Positions 30,346 through 39,623 of a DNA stretch of 56,506 nt are shown here, piece by piece. The stretch is from CAWHNT01 sp963830775. GTDB taxonomy: Bacteria; Pseudomonadota; Alphaproteobacteria; Geminicoccales; Geminicoccaceae. Position numbers and translations under genes: made by a program. Below the pieces are notes generated by a model that saw nothing but the letters and a program-made list of their open reading frames with translations, did no database searches and was not told the origin of the DNA. Location of the stretch: assembly GCA_963830775.1 (NCBI GenBank), contig CAWHNT010000016.1, positions 1 to 56,506 of the forward strand, given 5' to 3'. Position 1 is the first letter of the stretch. Each line of letters opens with the position of its first letter.

Positions 30346-33300
30346 ATGACGCTCTCCGAGATCTCGATCCGCCGGCCCGTCTTCGCCACCGTGCTCAGCC
30401 TGGTCATCGTCCTGGTGGGCCTGATGGCCTTCACCCGGCTGACCATCCGCGAGTACCCGAATATCGACGAGCCCGTGGTCTCGGTGCAGACCGAGTATAC
30501 GGGTGCGTCCGCGGACGTGATGGAGAGCCGGGTCACCCAGCCCCTCGAGGAGGTGCTCTCGGGCATCGAGGGCCTGGAGGTGATGACCTCGAGCAGCCGG
30601 CCCGAGCAGAGCCGGATCAACATGCAGTTCCGGATCACGCGCAATCCGGAGGACGCTGCGGCCGACGTGCGGGACCGGGTGGCCCAGGCCCGCGGCCGAC
30701 TGCCGGACGATGTCGACGAGCCGATCGTGCGCAAGGTCGAGGCCGATTCGCAGCCGGTGATCTACCTGGCGCTGTCCTCCGACCGACATTCGCCGATCGA
30801 GGTCAGCGACATGGCCGACCGGCAGGTGAAGGACCAGCTGCAGAACCTGCCGGGCGTGGCCGAGGTGCGGATCTTCGGCGAGCGGCAGCCCGCGATGCGG
30901 ATCTGGCTCGACCGGCTGCGGATGGCGGCCTACCGCCTGACGCCCCAGGACATCGAGGCCGCCCTGGAGCGGCAGAACATCGAGGTGCCGGCGGGCCGGA
31001 TCGAGAGCCGCGGCCGGGAGTTCGAGATCCTGGCCGAGACCGATCTGCGGACGGCCGAGCAGTTCAACGACCTGATCATCCGTGACAGCGGCGGCTACCT
31101 CGTCCGGCTCAGGGATGTGGGTCAGGCCGAGATCGGCGCCCTCGACGAGCGCGTGATCTCCCGCTTCAACGGCAACCTTTCCGTGGCGGTCGGCGTGGTC
31201 AAGCAGTCCACGGCCAATCCGCTCGACGTGTCGGAGGCGGTTCAGGCGGTGCTGCCCCGGATCCAGGAGGGGTTGCCCGATGGCGTCAAGATGGACGTGG
31301 GGTACGATTCCTCCGTCTTCATCGCCGCCTCCATCGACAACGTGTTCCGGGCGATCCTCGAGGCCGTGGTCCTGGTCGTCCTCGTGATCTTCGTCTTCCT
31401 GCGCTCGCTGCGGGCGACGCTGATCCCGATCGTCACCATCCCGGTCTCGCTGATCGGCGGCTTCATCTTCATGTGGGCGTTCGGCTTCTCGGTGAACACG
31501 CTGACGCTCCTGGCCCTGGTGCTCGCCGTCGGCCTCGTGGTCGATGATTCGATCGTGATGCTGGAGAACATCAGCCGGCACGTCGAGCAGGGCATGCGCG
31601 CCTATCAGGCGGCGATGAAGGGTGCGCGCGAGATCGCCTTCGCGATCGTGGCGATGACCATCACGCTGGCCGCCGTCTATGCGCCGATCGCCTTCCAGAC
31701 CGGCCGGACCGGGCGCCTGTTCATCGAGTTCGCGCTTACCCTGGCCGGGGCCGTGCTGGTCTCGGGCTTCGTGGCACTCTCCCTGTCGCCGATGATGTGC
31801 TCGCTGCTGCTGAAGCACAGCGAGCGGCACAACATCGTCTACCGGGTGATCGAGCGTGGCCTGATCGGCCTTACCGCCGGCTACCGGCGTGTCCTGCGCC
31901 TGGCGCTTTCGGTGCGCCCTGCCATCGTCCTGGCGGGGCTGCTGGTCGCCGGCGGCGCCTACGTGCTGTTCACCCAGCTCCCCTCGGAGCTGTCGCCGAC
32001 CGAGGATCGCGGCACCATCCTGGCCATCGGCAACGCGCCCGAGGGCAGCACGATCGACTACACCAACCGCTTCGCCCGTCGCATCGAGGCTGCGATGCTG
32101 GAGCAGCCGCTGGTCGAGCGCGTGTTCGTCGTGATCGGCTTCGGGAACGACGTCTCGCGGGTGATCAGCTTTGCCCGGCTGGTCAACTGGAACCAACGGA
32201 CCACGAAGCAGCAGGAAGTCACGGCCAGCCTGGGGGCCAAGCTGTTCGGCATCCCGGGGCTCCTGGCTTTCGCCACCAACCCGCCATCCCTGGGCCAGAA
32301 CCCGACCGAGAAGCCGGTCCAGTTCGTGCTCCAGACCTCCCAGCCTTACGACTTCCTGCAGACCGGCGTGGAGCAGCTGATGGCTGCGGCGCGGCAGAAC
32401 CCGCAGCTCGTCAATCTCGACAGCGATCTGAAGCTGAACAAGCCGCAGCTCAACGTAAAGATCGACCGTGAGAAGGCGGCCCTCATGGGGATCGATGTCG
32501 AGACCGTCGGCCGCACGGTCGAGACCATGCTCGGCGGGCGCCAGGTGACCCGTTTCAAGCGCGAGGGCAAGCAGTACGAGGTCGTGGTCCGGGTGAAGGC
32601 GGAGGACCGCAGCACGCCCAACGATCTCTCCCAGATCTTCGTCAAGGCCGGCGACGGGGCGATGGTCCCGCTGGTCAATCTGGTCACGATCGAGGAGCGG
32701 GTGGCACCCAAGGAGCTGAACCACTTCAACAAGCTGCGCGCGGCCACGATCACCGCGACCCTGGCCCCGGGCTACAGCCTGGGCGAGGCGCTGCGCTATC
32801 TCGAGGCCGAGGCCCAGAAGCTGCCGCCCGGCATCGTCTACGACTTCAAGGGCCAGAGCCGCGAGTTCAACCAGTCCTCGACCGGCCTCTACGTGGTCTT
32901 CCTCCTCGCGCTGGCCTTCATCTACCTGGTGCTGGCGGCCCAGTTCGAGAGCTGGATCGACCCCTTCGTCATCATGCTCACGGTCCCGCTCTCGATCATG
33001 GGGGCACTCCTGGCGCTGAAGCTCACCGGCCAGTCCCTCAACGTCTACAGCCAGATCGGGCTCGTCACGCTGGTGGGCCTGATCACCAAGCACGGCATCC
33101 TGATCGTCGAGTTCTCGAACCAGCTCCGCGAGCAGGGCCGGGAGCTGCGCGAGGCGGTGATCGAGGCCTCCGTGCTCCGCCTGCGCCCGATCCTGATGAC
33201 CACGGCCGCCATGGTGCTGGGTGCGGTGCCGCTCGCCTATGCGAGCGGGGCAGGTGCCGAGAGCCGGCAGGCGATCGGCTGGGTGATCGTGGGCGGCCTG

Positions 33301-33426
33301 CTGGTCGGCACCTTCTTCACCCTCTTCGTGGTGCCGACCGCCTACAGCCTCCTGGCCCGCCGCAAGCTCCGCCACGAGGAGGCACCGGAGAAGGAGCCGG
33401 TCCCGGCGCCGGTGCCGGCCGAGTAG
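30346..33426 (+). CDS. RND-family efflux permease (AcrB/MexB superfamily)
   Basis: An intact 1026-residue inner-membrane proton/drug antiporter. It starts MTLSEISIRRPVFATVLSLVIVLVGLMAF and contains the porter domains (REYPNIDEPVVSVQTEYTGASADVMESRVTQPLEE, LQNLPGVAEVRIFGERQPAMRIWLD). TM4 carries the paired Asp in AVGLVVDDSIVMLENISRH, and the TM10-12 signature is SQIGLVTLVGLITKHGILIVEFSNQLREQG. It follows the adaptor gene by 9 bp. There is no outer-membrane gene in the operon; a TolC homologue is encoded at 15.4-16.8 kb. Substrates cannot be predicted. Confidence 0.93.
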   Translation: MTLSEISIRRPVFATVLSLVIVLVGLMAFTRLTIREYPNIDEPVVSVQTEYTGASADVMESRVTQPLEEVLSGIEGLEVMTSSSRPEQSRINMQFRITRNPEDAAADVRDRVAQARGRLPDDVDEPIVRKVEADSQPVIYLALSSDRHSPIEVSDMADRQVKDQLQNLPGVAEVRIFGERQPAMRIWLDRLRMAAYRLTPQDIEAALERQNIEVPAGRIESRGREFEILAETDLRTAEQFNDLIIRDSGGYLVRLRDVGQAEIGALDERVISRFNGNLSVAVGVVKQSTANPLDVSEAVQAVLPRIQEGLPDGVKMDVGYDSSVFIAASIDNVFRAILEAVVLVVLVIFVFLRSLRATLIPIVTIPVSLIGGFIFMWAFGFSVNTLTLLALVLAVGLVVDDSIVMLENISRHVEQGMRAYQAAMKGAREIAFAIVAMTITLAAVYAPIAFQTGRTGRLFIEFALTLAGAVLVSGFVALSLSPMMCSLLLKHSERHNIVYRVIERGLIGLTAGYRRVLRLALSVRPAIVLAGLLVAGGAYVLFTQLPSELSPTEDRGTILAIGNAPEGSTIDYTNRFARRIEAAMLEQPLVERVFVVIGFGNDVSRVISFARLVNWNQRTTKQQEVTASLGAKLFGIPGLLAFATNPPSLGQNPTEKPVQFVLQTSQPYDFLQTGVEQLMAAARQNPQLVNLDSDLKLNKPQLNVKIDREKAALMGIDVETVGRTVETMLGGRQVTRFKREGKQYEVVVRVKAEDRSTPNDLSQIFVKAGDGAMVPLVNLVTIEERVAPKELNHFNKLRAATITATLAPGYSLGEALRYLEAEAQKLPPGIVYDFKGQSREFNQSSTGLYVVFLLALAFIYLVLAAQFESWIDPFVIMLTVPLSIMGALLALKLTGQSLNVYSQIGLVTLVGLITKHGILIVEFSNQLREQGRELREAVIEASVLRLRPILMTTAAMVLGAVPLAYASGAGAESRQAIGWVIVGGLLVGTFFTLFVVPTAYSLLARRKLRHEEAPEKEPVPAPVPAE

Positions 33427-33568
33427 AGGTCGAGCGGCGCTACTTTGCCGGACTGAGCCGTTCCCTGGACCGCACTCGGCCCGGCGAAGGCGCGCGTCCA
33501 CCGCGCTATCGGAGACGGGGCTCCCGGTGAGGAAACATCAGGGCACCAGAAGCGTCGAACCGGATGTC

Positions 33569-34777
33569 TCACGGGCTCTCGCTCGCCAGGGCGGGATATC
33601 CGGGCGGTAGCTCGACGCGGCGGCGGATCGGCAGGGGTGTGGCCGTCATCGGGACCAGGAAGGGGTCGGGCGGGCCGGTGGCGGGGCGGTGGCCCGAGCT
33701 GGGGCCGGTTCCGGCGCCGCCCAGGCGGGCCAGGACCTGCGGCGAGACGGGCGTGCGGGCAAGAAGGTCGCGCAGGCGCCAGAGCTCAATCCCGTCCAGG
33801 GCACCCTGGTAGGGCGGCCAGTTGGGCCAGAGAAGCGAGCAGACCGCCTCCGCCAGATCAGCCTCCGCCGGGCCGGCGGGGGCGCCTGTCGCGAGCAGAC
33901 GGTCCAGGCGCGTGGCGAGATCGGACGGTGCAGCGGGGATTGGGGGTGCCGCCTTTGGCGCCGCCTTCGGCTTCGGCGGTGCGGCGGGCTCGGGCGGCAG
34001 CGCTGCCCGCATCGCGTCGGCGACCGGGTCCCACGGGGCGGAGGCCGCCGCCTTCGCGGCCTGCTCGCGCAGGCGGTCGGCTTCGGCCTTGGCGCTCTCC
34101 CAATGCCAGAGCGTGCGGGTCACCGGATCCCATTGCACGCCGGCATAGGGGAAGGCGGTCCGGTTCATCTCCTGGGTGGTCTTCCGGTCGAGCCCCTCCA
34201 GGAAGTCGATGTAGGGCGGCGAGCGGTCGATGATGTCCACCGTCTCCAGGCAGCGGATGGGCCCGTCCTTGCCGAGCACGATCTCCAGCTCCCGCCCCGG
34301 CATGGCCTCGCGCCCATCGGGCGTCAGCCAGCCGCCCTCACCGTCGGGCACCATGCCCCAGGGCTTCCCGGCCTCGCGCTCTTCCTCCTCGGTGAGGCCC
34401 ACATCCTCGTCCCCATCGGCCCTCGGACCACGGCCACCGCCGCGCGGGGCAAGGCCCAGCAGCCGCATCGCAGCCGCGATCGCGCCGACCCGCCCGTCGG
34501 CCAGCGCCCGCTCGACCGCCCGGCGGAAGAAGCGCTCGAGCCGGGCTTCCTGCTCTGCCTTGGGCAGGGCCTCGATCCTGCGGCATTCCTCGACCAGGGC
34601 CTCGAACTCGGACTCCTCCTGGAGCCGCTGCAGGGCCTCGGGCTTGATCCCGGCGAGCCGTGCGGCCATGCCCACCGTCTCGCCCTGGGCCAGGTAGTGC
34701 GCGGCCGCCAGCTCCTGGCGCGGCGTCGGGCCGGGCGCCGGGTCGGGGTGTGCGGGAGGGGTAGCGGGGGCGAGCAT
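33569..34777 (-). CDS. Hypothetical protein with N-terminal HTH-like region
   Basis: 402 intact codons. The N-terminal 95 residues (TPRQELAAAHYLAQGETVGMAARLAGIKPEALQRLQEESEFEALVEECRRIE) resemble the HTH segment of phage small-terminase-type or homeodomain-like DNA-binding proteins. Then come acidic DGDEDVGLTEEEEREAG, a central region (ELEIVLGKDGPIRCLETVDIIDRSPPYIDFLEGLDRKTTQEMNR), and a Pro/Ala-rich linker. No catalytic motif is recognised. It lies alone, convergent with the RND permease across 142 bp. Third-position GC and full length support a real gene; the phage connection is only a resemblance. Confidence 0.6.
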   Translation of the reverse strand: MLAPATPPAHPDPAPGPTPRQELAAAHYLAQGETVGMAARLAGIKPEALQRLQEESEFEALVEECRRIEALPKAEQEARLERFFRRAVERALADGRVGAIAAAMRLLGLAPRGGGRGPRADGDEDVGLTEEEEREAGKPWGMVPDGEGGWLTPDGREAMPGRELEIVLGKDGPIRCLETVDIIDRSPPYIDFLEGLDRKTTQEMNRTAFPYAGVQWDPVTRTLWHWESAKAEADRLREQAAKAAASAPWDPVADAMRAALPPEPAAPPKPKAAPKAAPPIPAAPSDLATRLDRLLATGAPAGPAEADLAEAVCSLLWPNWPPYQGALDGIELWRLRDLLARTPVSPQVLARLGGAGTGPSSGHRPATGPPDPFLVPMTATPLPIRRRVELPPGYPALASESP

Positions 34778-35276
34778 GAGGCCAGTCTAGGGCTGCGATT
34801 CGCGAAGTCAAGGATTATAAGCCTAGTATGACGATGTCGTGTCGAATGCGGGGCTGCGGAGCGCGTGGAGCTTGCCCCTGCGCACGAGCGCTGAAAATAC
34901 AGTGCAGGTAAGCTGATTTTAACCGGCGTCAGGGCAAAGTCAGGGATGGTGGAGGAGGTGCCGCGCCGAGCCGGAGCCCGCCCGAATGGCGGGCGGCGGC
35001 GGATGGGGCGAGCGGGAGAGGTCAGCTCGCCTGGAGGAGCCGAGGAGGAGGGTGCGCCGGAAGGAGCGAGGGCAGGACATACCGGGTCAGCTTACGCTAC
35101 CTGGAGGAGCGGGGCAGATGGGGGAGCTGTGGCTTCGGATTGAGATCGGCGACATGATCGTGGTCGGCACTGGCCGAGGCGGGCGCTCGGGAACTTGCTC
35201 AGGTCGCTATGGTCTGCGAGACAAGAGGGGACTCGGGCAACTGGTTGAGGCCGTCGTAGCTTTCGCCGGAGAGCGC
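34778..35276. other. Intergenic region, no supported gene
   Basis: About 500 bp between the hypothetical gene and the DUF2283 remnant. The first 150 bp are AT-richer (GATTATAAGCCTAGTATGAC, TGAAAATACAG) and probably hold the promoter of the minus-strand gene. The rest is purine-rich and open in several frames without coding character. A short frame ending in LRDKRGLGQLVEAVVAFAGER directly abuts the DUF2283 start and may be the decayed end of a partner gene. Confidence 0.4.
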
Positions 35277-35454
35277 ATGAAGCTGCAGTACTGCCCGGAG
35301 ACGGACAGCCTCTCCATCGAGCTGAAGCTAGAGCCCGGGGCCGACACCCGCGAGGTCGCGGATGGGCTTTATCGTGGACATTGACGCCAAGCGCGAGGTG
35401 GACGGCTTCGACATCGATCAGGCCTCGATGTCGGCTCGATCTCAGCACCTTTGA
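35277..35454 (+). pseudogene. DUF2283-family protein remnant
   Basis: MKLQYCPETDSLSIELKLEPGADTREVADG is the DUF2283 opening. After a one-base shift near 35366 it continues GFIVDIDAKREVDGFDIDQASM. The expected ending LDLSTFETV appears in a third frame. DUF2283 proteins are about 65-70 residues, often encoded beside DUF4258 or toxin-like genes in accessory regions. At least two frame breaks exist here, marking the left edge of the accessory island. Confidence 0.65.
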
Positions 35455-35590
35455 GACGGTGCCTTGCCCATGCGGCCCAAGGTGGCCTATGGCAGCCGGA
35501 ACGGCGCTGCAAGACGGACGAAACCCGAGATGCCGGGCATGAATTAGGTATGGTGTCACCGAAATCCCCGGGTAATAATACCTTTCGTAA

Positions 35591-35710
35591 AGAGCCTGTT
35601 GCAGAATTCGAGCGGAAGCTACCTTGATCAAAATATAGCGGCCTTCTCGGGATCAGGGACACTATATGTTGATGTACGTCGGCAAGATTTTGGATTGTGC
35701 AACAGCCTCT
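35591..35710. repeat. 120-bp MITE-like element or IS remnant
   Basis: Two 19-bp terminal repeats in inverted orientation match at 16 of 19 positions: AGAGCCTGTTGCAGAATTC at 35591-35609 and, on the other strand, AGAGGCTGTTGCACAATCC ending at 35710. The 80 bp between them do not code. Terminal sequences of this GAGGCTGTTGCA type are common for IS5-group elements, so this may be a non-autonomous derivative. It lies just upstream of the ABC-3C effector gene and may overlap its promoter. Confidence 0.45.
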
Positions 35711-35724
35711 AAACGGATGCAAAA

Positions 35725-36515
35725 ATGATACCAGCTCAGCTTCACATCGAAAAGGTTGAGTTCGATATATACCTCCTCCGTGCCGATCTGGCTCTGGCAA
35801 AGAAGGAGGGAACAGAATTTCAGTCCTTCTTTGTCGATATTGCATCTGCCATATGGGGAGCAGACTTCGAAGATCGACGACCCCAGGGCCGCCTTGGCGA
35901 TAAGAAATGCGATGGCTACCGGGTCAGCACCAAGACGGTGTTCCAGTGTTATGCGCCTCGTTCTTTGGAGCCGAGCAAGCTGGAACCCAAGATATCTGAG
36001 GATTTTCGCGGAGCCAGAGTGCATTTTCGTGACGAGATGCGGGGCTGGTCCCTTGTGCACAATGATTACGATGGATTACCAACAACGTCTCACGAGCTAA
36101 TAATGGAACTCCGGAAAAAGAACCCGGCAATCGCAATCGACCAAGTCGGGCCAAGACATATCATCGCAATGATCATGCAACTCGACAGGAACAGTCTTCA
36201 GATTATATTTCCGGGTGTTCCGTCGGCACAAGAACTGCGGCGTGTCAGCTATGCGGAAATCGACGAACTTATTGCTGTTATCGATGGAATAGACCCGCTT
36301 CCGTCACTTGATGTCCCCGTCGCCCCATCAGCGGAAAAGATCGTTCACAACAGGCTTCCAGAGTATGTCGGGTCCATTCTTCGACAGGAGGAAATTGCGG
36401 CTGCTAGGTTCCGCGCCTATTTCGGCGAGACATCCAGAGCTGAGATAGGAAACAGAGTGTCGGAGCGGTTCAAGAGGGAGTATCGACGCCGGAAAGAGGC
36501 GGGACAAACAGCTAA
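35725..36515 (+). pseudogene. ABC-3C effector (nuclease-like + CTD), 5' part split by IS1595
   Basis: The first 264 codons of an ABC-three-component system effector. The N-terminal part, FQSFFVDIASAIWGADFEDRRPQGRLGDKKCDGYRVSTKTVFQCYAP, has the D-x(n)-Q-x-Y layout of the restriction-endonuclease-like domain found in this class. The remainder (GWSLVHNDYDGLPTTSHELIMELRKK, SYAEIDELIAVIDGIDPLP) leads into the shared ABC-3C C-terminal domain. Base composition is clearly AT-richer than the chromosome. The frame runs 43 bp into the IS1595 element and stops at 36558. Rejoining across the IS at AACAGCTAA restores GQTAKQIFFGLVELGGG, continued at 39246. Confidence 0.72.
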
Positions 36516-36533
36516 CCTGAGTAGCCCGCATCG

Positions 36534-37478
36534 TCAGCTGGCGATGAGCTGGTGGTAGGGCAGCGGGGCGGTCCTGACGGCGCTGTGGACGAGGCGCGGG
36601 ATCAGGCTGGTGAGCTGGAAGCGGCGGTTGAAGCGCCAGGCGAAGCTGGCGAGATAGCGGCCGGCGTGCTCGGGGCTGACGTGGCGGTAGGTGCCGGTGA
36701 TCGCGGCCTTGACGTTGCCCAGGGTGGTGTTGACCCATTTGAACGGTGACCATTGGGCTGCCCGTTTGCCGCTGCCGGTGACGATCGCCGTGTGCTCCAG
36801 CCCGGCCTCGGCCGCGGCGGTCCAGCAGCGCAGGCCGTCGGTCACGAGGCGGCTGGTCGAAGCCAGATGTTCGGTCAGGAGCTTCTTGACCTCCTTCTTG
36901 CGGAAGCCCTTGACCGGCAGGAGCTTGATCTTGCGTGGGCGACGGTCGTCACTGGTCGAGACCGCCGCCACGAAGGGCTGCTTGCCGGCGGCACCGCGGC
37001 CGCGTTTGCCGGTCCGATGCCCGCCCAGATAGACGTCGTCCATCTCGACCCGGCCATCCAGGCGCTTGTTGTCCTCACGGCCGGCCATGACCGCCATGAT
37101 CTTCTGCTTCATGGCCCAAGCGTTGGTCTGCTTGATGCCGAGCCGGCGACCGAGCTCTACCGAGCTGATCCCGTTCTTGGCGGTCGCGATCAGCCACATG
37201 GCGAGAAACCACGTCGTCAGCGGCAGCTTGGTGGCGTGGAAGATGGTGCCGGCGGTGAGCGAGATCTGGCTCTGGTGCCGACAGGTCCGGCACTGGATCC
37301 TCGGTCGCGTGCGCATCGCTTGCCCTCGCAGCCGCCACAAATCGGACAGACGAACCCAGCCGGCCAGCGCAGCTTCTCGACCACCGCCCGGCACTGCTCC
37401 TCGCTGCCGTAGGCCTCCCGGAACTGCGCCTCGCTCAAGCCCACGTACCTGAGACGCCAGCTTTCCCGCCATTCCCAT
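36534..37478 (-). pseudogene. IS1595-family transposase #1, N-terminal frame breaks
   Basis: Zinc-ribbon N-terminus (GLSEAQFREAYGSEEQCRAVVEKLRWPAGFVCPICGGCEGKR, then CRTCRHQSQISLTAGTIFHATKLPLTTWF). HTH region (SSVELGRRLGIKQTNAWAMKQKIMAVM). Catalytic ISXO2-like domain: GRVEMDDVYLGGHRTGKRGRGAAGK, TSRLVTDGLRCW, FKWVNTTLGNVKAAITGTYRHVSPEHAGRYLASFAWRFNRR. Frame slips near 37310 and 37440 separate the ribbon halves and the start MGMAGKLASQVR. Confidence 0.82.
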
Positions 37479-37488
37479 CTCCCGGCGA

Positions 37489-39177
37489 GTACGAGGGGCA
37501 AAAGCCCGGGCGCTCAGGCGTGGGCTGAGCGGAGCCTGACGAGGTCGGGCAGGTAAGGCGCGTCGGCGTCGGGCACGCCGAGGCGGTGGCCGAGATAGTC
37601 CCAGAACGACAGGCCGAGCTTGGCGCAGGTCAGCAGCAGGCCGAGGAAGGCGTCGCGGCAGTCGCGGCCGAGATCGGCGCGCGTGCCGCCGGAGATCTTC
37701 CGCCTGATCACCTGCGGGCGCAGGTCCCGCTCCGAACCGTTCGTGTGCAGCGGCAGCTCCGGCCGGTCGAGCACGACCAGCAGCTCCTCCTTGTTGGCGT
37801 GCAGCCGCGCGAGCAGGCGGTCGAGGGTCGCGAACCCGGTGCGGCGGCGGAAGATGCGGTCGAACCGGGCGCGGAGCTGGCCTTTCCGTCGCCGGCAGGG
37901 GTCGCGCTTGTAGGCCTTCAGGTCGGCGTAGAACCACCAGATCAGGGCGCGCACGAATTGCTGGGCCGCGTGCTGCCGGTCGGTGAAGGTGTCGAGCTTG
38001 TGCACGAGCCGCTCGGCATGGACCCAGCACAGTGCGTGCCGGTCGAGCGCGAACTGGCCGGCATCGTCGGACAGGATCACCGTGTCGGGCAGGAGGCCGT
38101 GGGCCTTGATGCTGCCCCAGACGGCACCCTCGGTCGCGATCCTGACCGGATCTGGCGTGACCGTCAGCGCGGTGATGCCGAGCTGGTCGAGATGCCGGAG
38201 CCAAGCAGCCTCGTCGCGAAAGTGCCGCTCGGGATGCTCCGCCAGGCTGGCGATCACCGGTCCTGCCAGCGCCCGCTGCCGCATGTAGGCGAGCGCCTCG
38301 GCGTTGATCACGTAGTCGCGTGAAGCCGGCCCGCAGCACCTCGAGGAAGTTCAGCCGGCTCTTCGAGGCCGTCGTGGCGAAGGCGGCGAAGTGCTCGTTG
38401 CCGAGCTGGGTGCAGACGCCGTTCCGGTGCTGGTGGCGGGCGCCGGTGTCGTCGACGCTGATCCAGCTCGCCGCGCCAGCCCGGCCCGCAGCACCTCGCG
38501 CGCCTCGTCGAGGAAGGTGCCTTGGCCCTCGTTCAGCAGCCTGACGACCTGGCGCTTGGAGATCGCGATGCCGATCGCCCGGAGCTGGGCCACCAGACGC
38601 GGCACGGTCACCTGGCCCTGGTGATACTGGAACAGCACGAAGCGGCGCAGCTCCGGCCCGAAGTGGCCGACGATCCCGGCCGGCATCGGGGCGATCACGG
38701 TCTGGCCGTCCGGGGTCAGCCAGCGCTCGCGGCGGAGGCGGACCACGTGCGGGCGCAGCACCAGGTCCTGGACCAGGAAGTCCTCATAGCCCTTGAACCG
38801 CGAGCCGGCCGGGACCTCCGCCGCGATGACCCGCTCCTCGTGGATGGTGAGCCGCTTGGCCTTACGGTCCCTGGCGCCACGGCCTCGGCCCGTCTCGGCC
38901 GGCTCGGGCTCGGTGCCCTTCTCCATGCCGCTCGGCCTCACCTTGGGCCGGCCCTTCACGCCTTTGAGCGTCGCGACCTCCGCCCGCAGCTCGGCGATCG
39001 CCTGCTGCAGGGCGGCGTTCTCGGCCAGCAGCCGCTCGGCAAAGGCCTCCAGCTCGCCGCGCGGCAGGCCCGAAAGGCTGATCTTCTTCGGCGCAGACAT
39101 GCCCGGCACAGGTCGGGTCCACCCCGGCCCGGCGCAACCGCGTCAGCTTACCTCGGCCCGGGCTTTTGCCCCTCGTA
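37489..39177 (-). mobile_element. IS66-family element nested in IS1595 #1
   Basis: About 23-bp perfect inverted repeats: GTACGAGGGGCAAAAGCCCG at 37489 and its inverse ending near 39178. The flanks CCCGGCGA (left, 37481-37488) and CCCGCGA (right, from 39178) look like an 8-bp IS66 target duplication with one base lost. Comparison with the second IS1595 copy at 42870-42900 (CTCCCAGCGAAATCTAACCCGCTGAG) confirms that the surrounding sequence is IS1595. Confidence 0.83.
37514..39109 (-). CDS. IS66-family transposase (TnpC-like), frameshifts near 38490 and 38315
   Basis: A coiled-coil N-terminus (ELEAFAERLLAENAALQQAIAELRAEVATLKG) is followed by a zinc-finger/HTH region (RLTIHEERVIAAEVPAGSRFKGYEDFLVQDLVL). 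The catalytic core continues in other frames: SWISVDDTGARHQHRNGVC (Asp), TVILSDDAGQFALDRHALCWVHAERLVHKL (Asp), and LHTNGSERDLRPQVIRRKISGGTR (Glu). It ends in DAFLGLLLTCAKLGLSFWDYL. No tnpA or tnpB genes accompany it, as in the ISBst12-like IS66 group. About 530 residues when repaired. Confidence 0.82.
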
Positions 39178-39236
39178 CCCGCGAGAGCTAACCCGCTGAG
39201 AGATAGAGAAAATTGCTGCTTCTCAGGCTACTCAGG

Positions 39237-39379
39237 AACAGCTAAGCAAATATTCTTTGGACTAGTGGAACTCGGCGGTGGCCTCGATTGCGATGAGAAG
39301 AGGACTCGGCCTCCTCGGTCTAATGGGCTATCTCTTCTTCAGCTGTGAGATTTTCGAGGATAGGTCCGTTTTAACATGA
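39237..39379 (+). pseudogene. ABC-3C effector, 3' part
   Basis: The C-terminal end of the effector resumes right after IS1595 #1 (KQIFFGLVELGGGLDC). After one frame change near 39310 it finishes with LGLMGYLFFSCEIFEDRSVLT and a TGA at 39377-39379. A hydrophobic YLFFSCEIFE-type ending is usual for the ABC-3C C-terminal domain. The stop overlaps the ATG of the middle component (ATGA), showing the original operon was translationally coupled. Confidence 0.65.
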
Positions 39380-39619
39380 TTTTACCCACAAAGCACCTTT
39401 CCGAGGAACAGGCCTTGCTCACGCTGGGCGGAGAGATACTGTCACTACTTGACAGGCCGCAAACGATGTCGACCCTGTGGGATAATATCAGAACTCGGGA
39501 GAGCGCAAAATCTGAAGGGACAAAGGCTATCGTACGGCTGGTTTGTGCTGTCGCTTGATCTTCTCTTCATAATCGGCGCGGTGAAATTTGAGAGGCGGAT
39601 TCTTAGGAGAAGAGGCTGA
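39376..39619 (+). CDS. ABC-3C middle component, one frameshift
   Basis: A small winged-helix-like protein: MILPTKHLSEEQALLTLGGEILSLLDRPQTMSTLWDNIRTRE. After a one-base shift near 39537 it continues WFVLSLDLLFIIGAVKFERRIL, ending at TGA 39617-39619. The starting motif ILPTKHLSxxxALLxxGxxIL and the DLLFIIGAV segment are diagnostic of the ABC-3C middle-component families. In such systems it links the effector to the SMC-like ATPase. The ATG overlaps the effector stop, and the ATPase starts 4 bp downstream. Confidence 0.72.
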
Positions 39620-39623
39620 GATA

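Larger units (their letters stand above)
36516..39236 (-). mobile_element. IS1595-family element #1, itself interrupted by an IS66
   Basis: Terminal repeats CCTGAGTAGCC (36516-36526) and GGCTACTCAGG (39226-39236) are exact inverses. They are flanked by the identical direct repeat AACAGCTAA (36507-36515 and 39237-39245), a target duplication of 8-9 bp. Inside are an IS1595 transposase gene and, between its start and the right end, a complete IS66 element. Removing the element restores the ABC-3C effector frame. Confidence 0.87.

Noticed and set aside
30112..33501. Very long open frame (over 1100 codons) antisense to the RND permease
   Set aside because: Its His/Asp/Arg-rich composition is a by-product of high-GC codon bias on the opposite strand; the plus-strand product is a complete RND protein.
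34946..35143. Short plus-strand open frames in the purine-rich gap
   Set aside because: Gly/Arg/Glu-rich, no homology-like motif, no Shine-Dalgarno with proper spacing.
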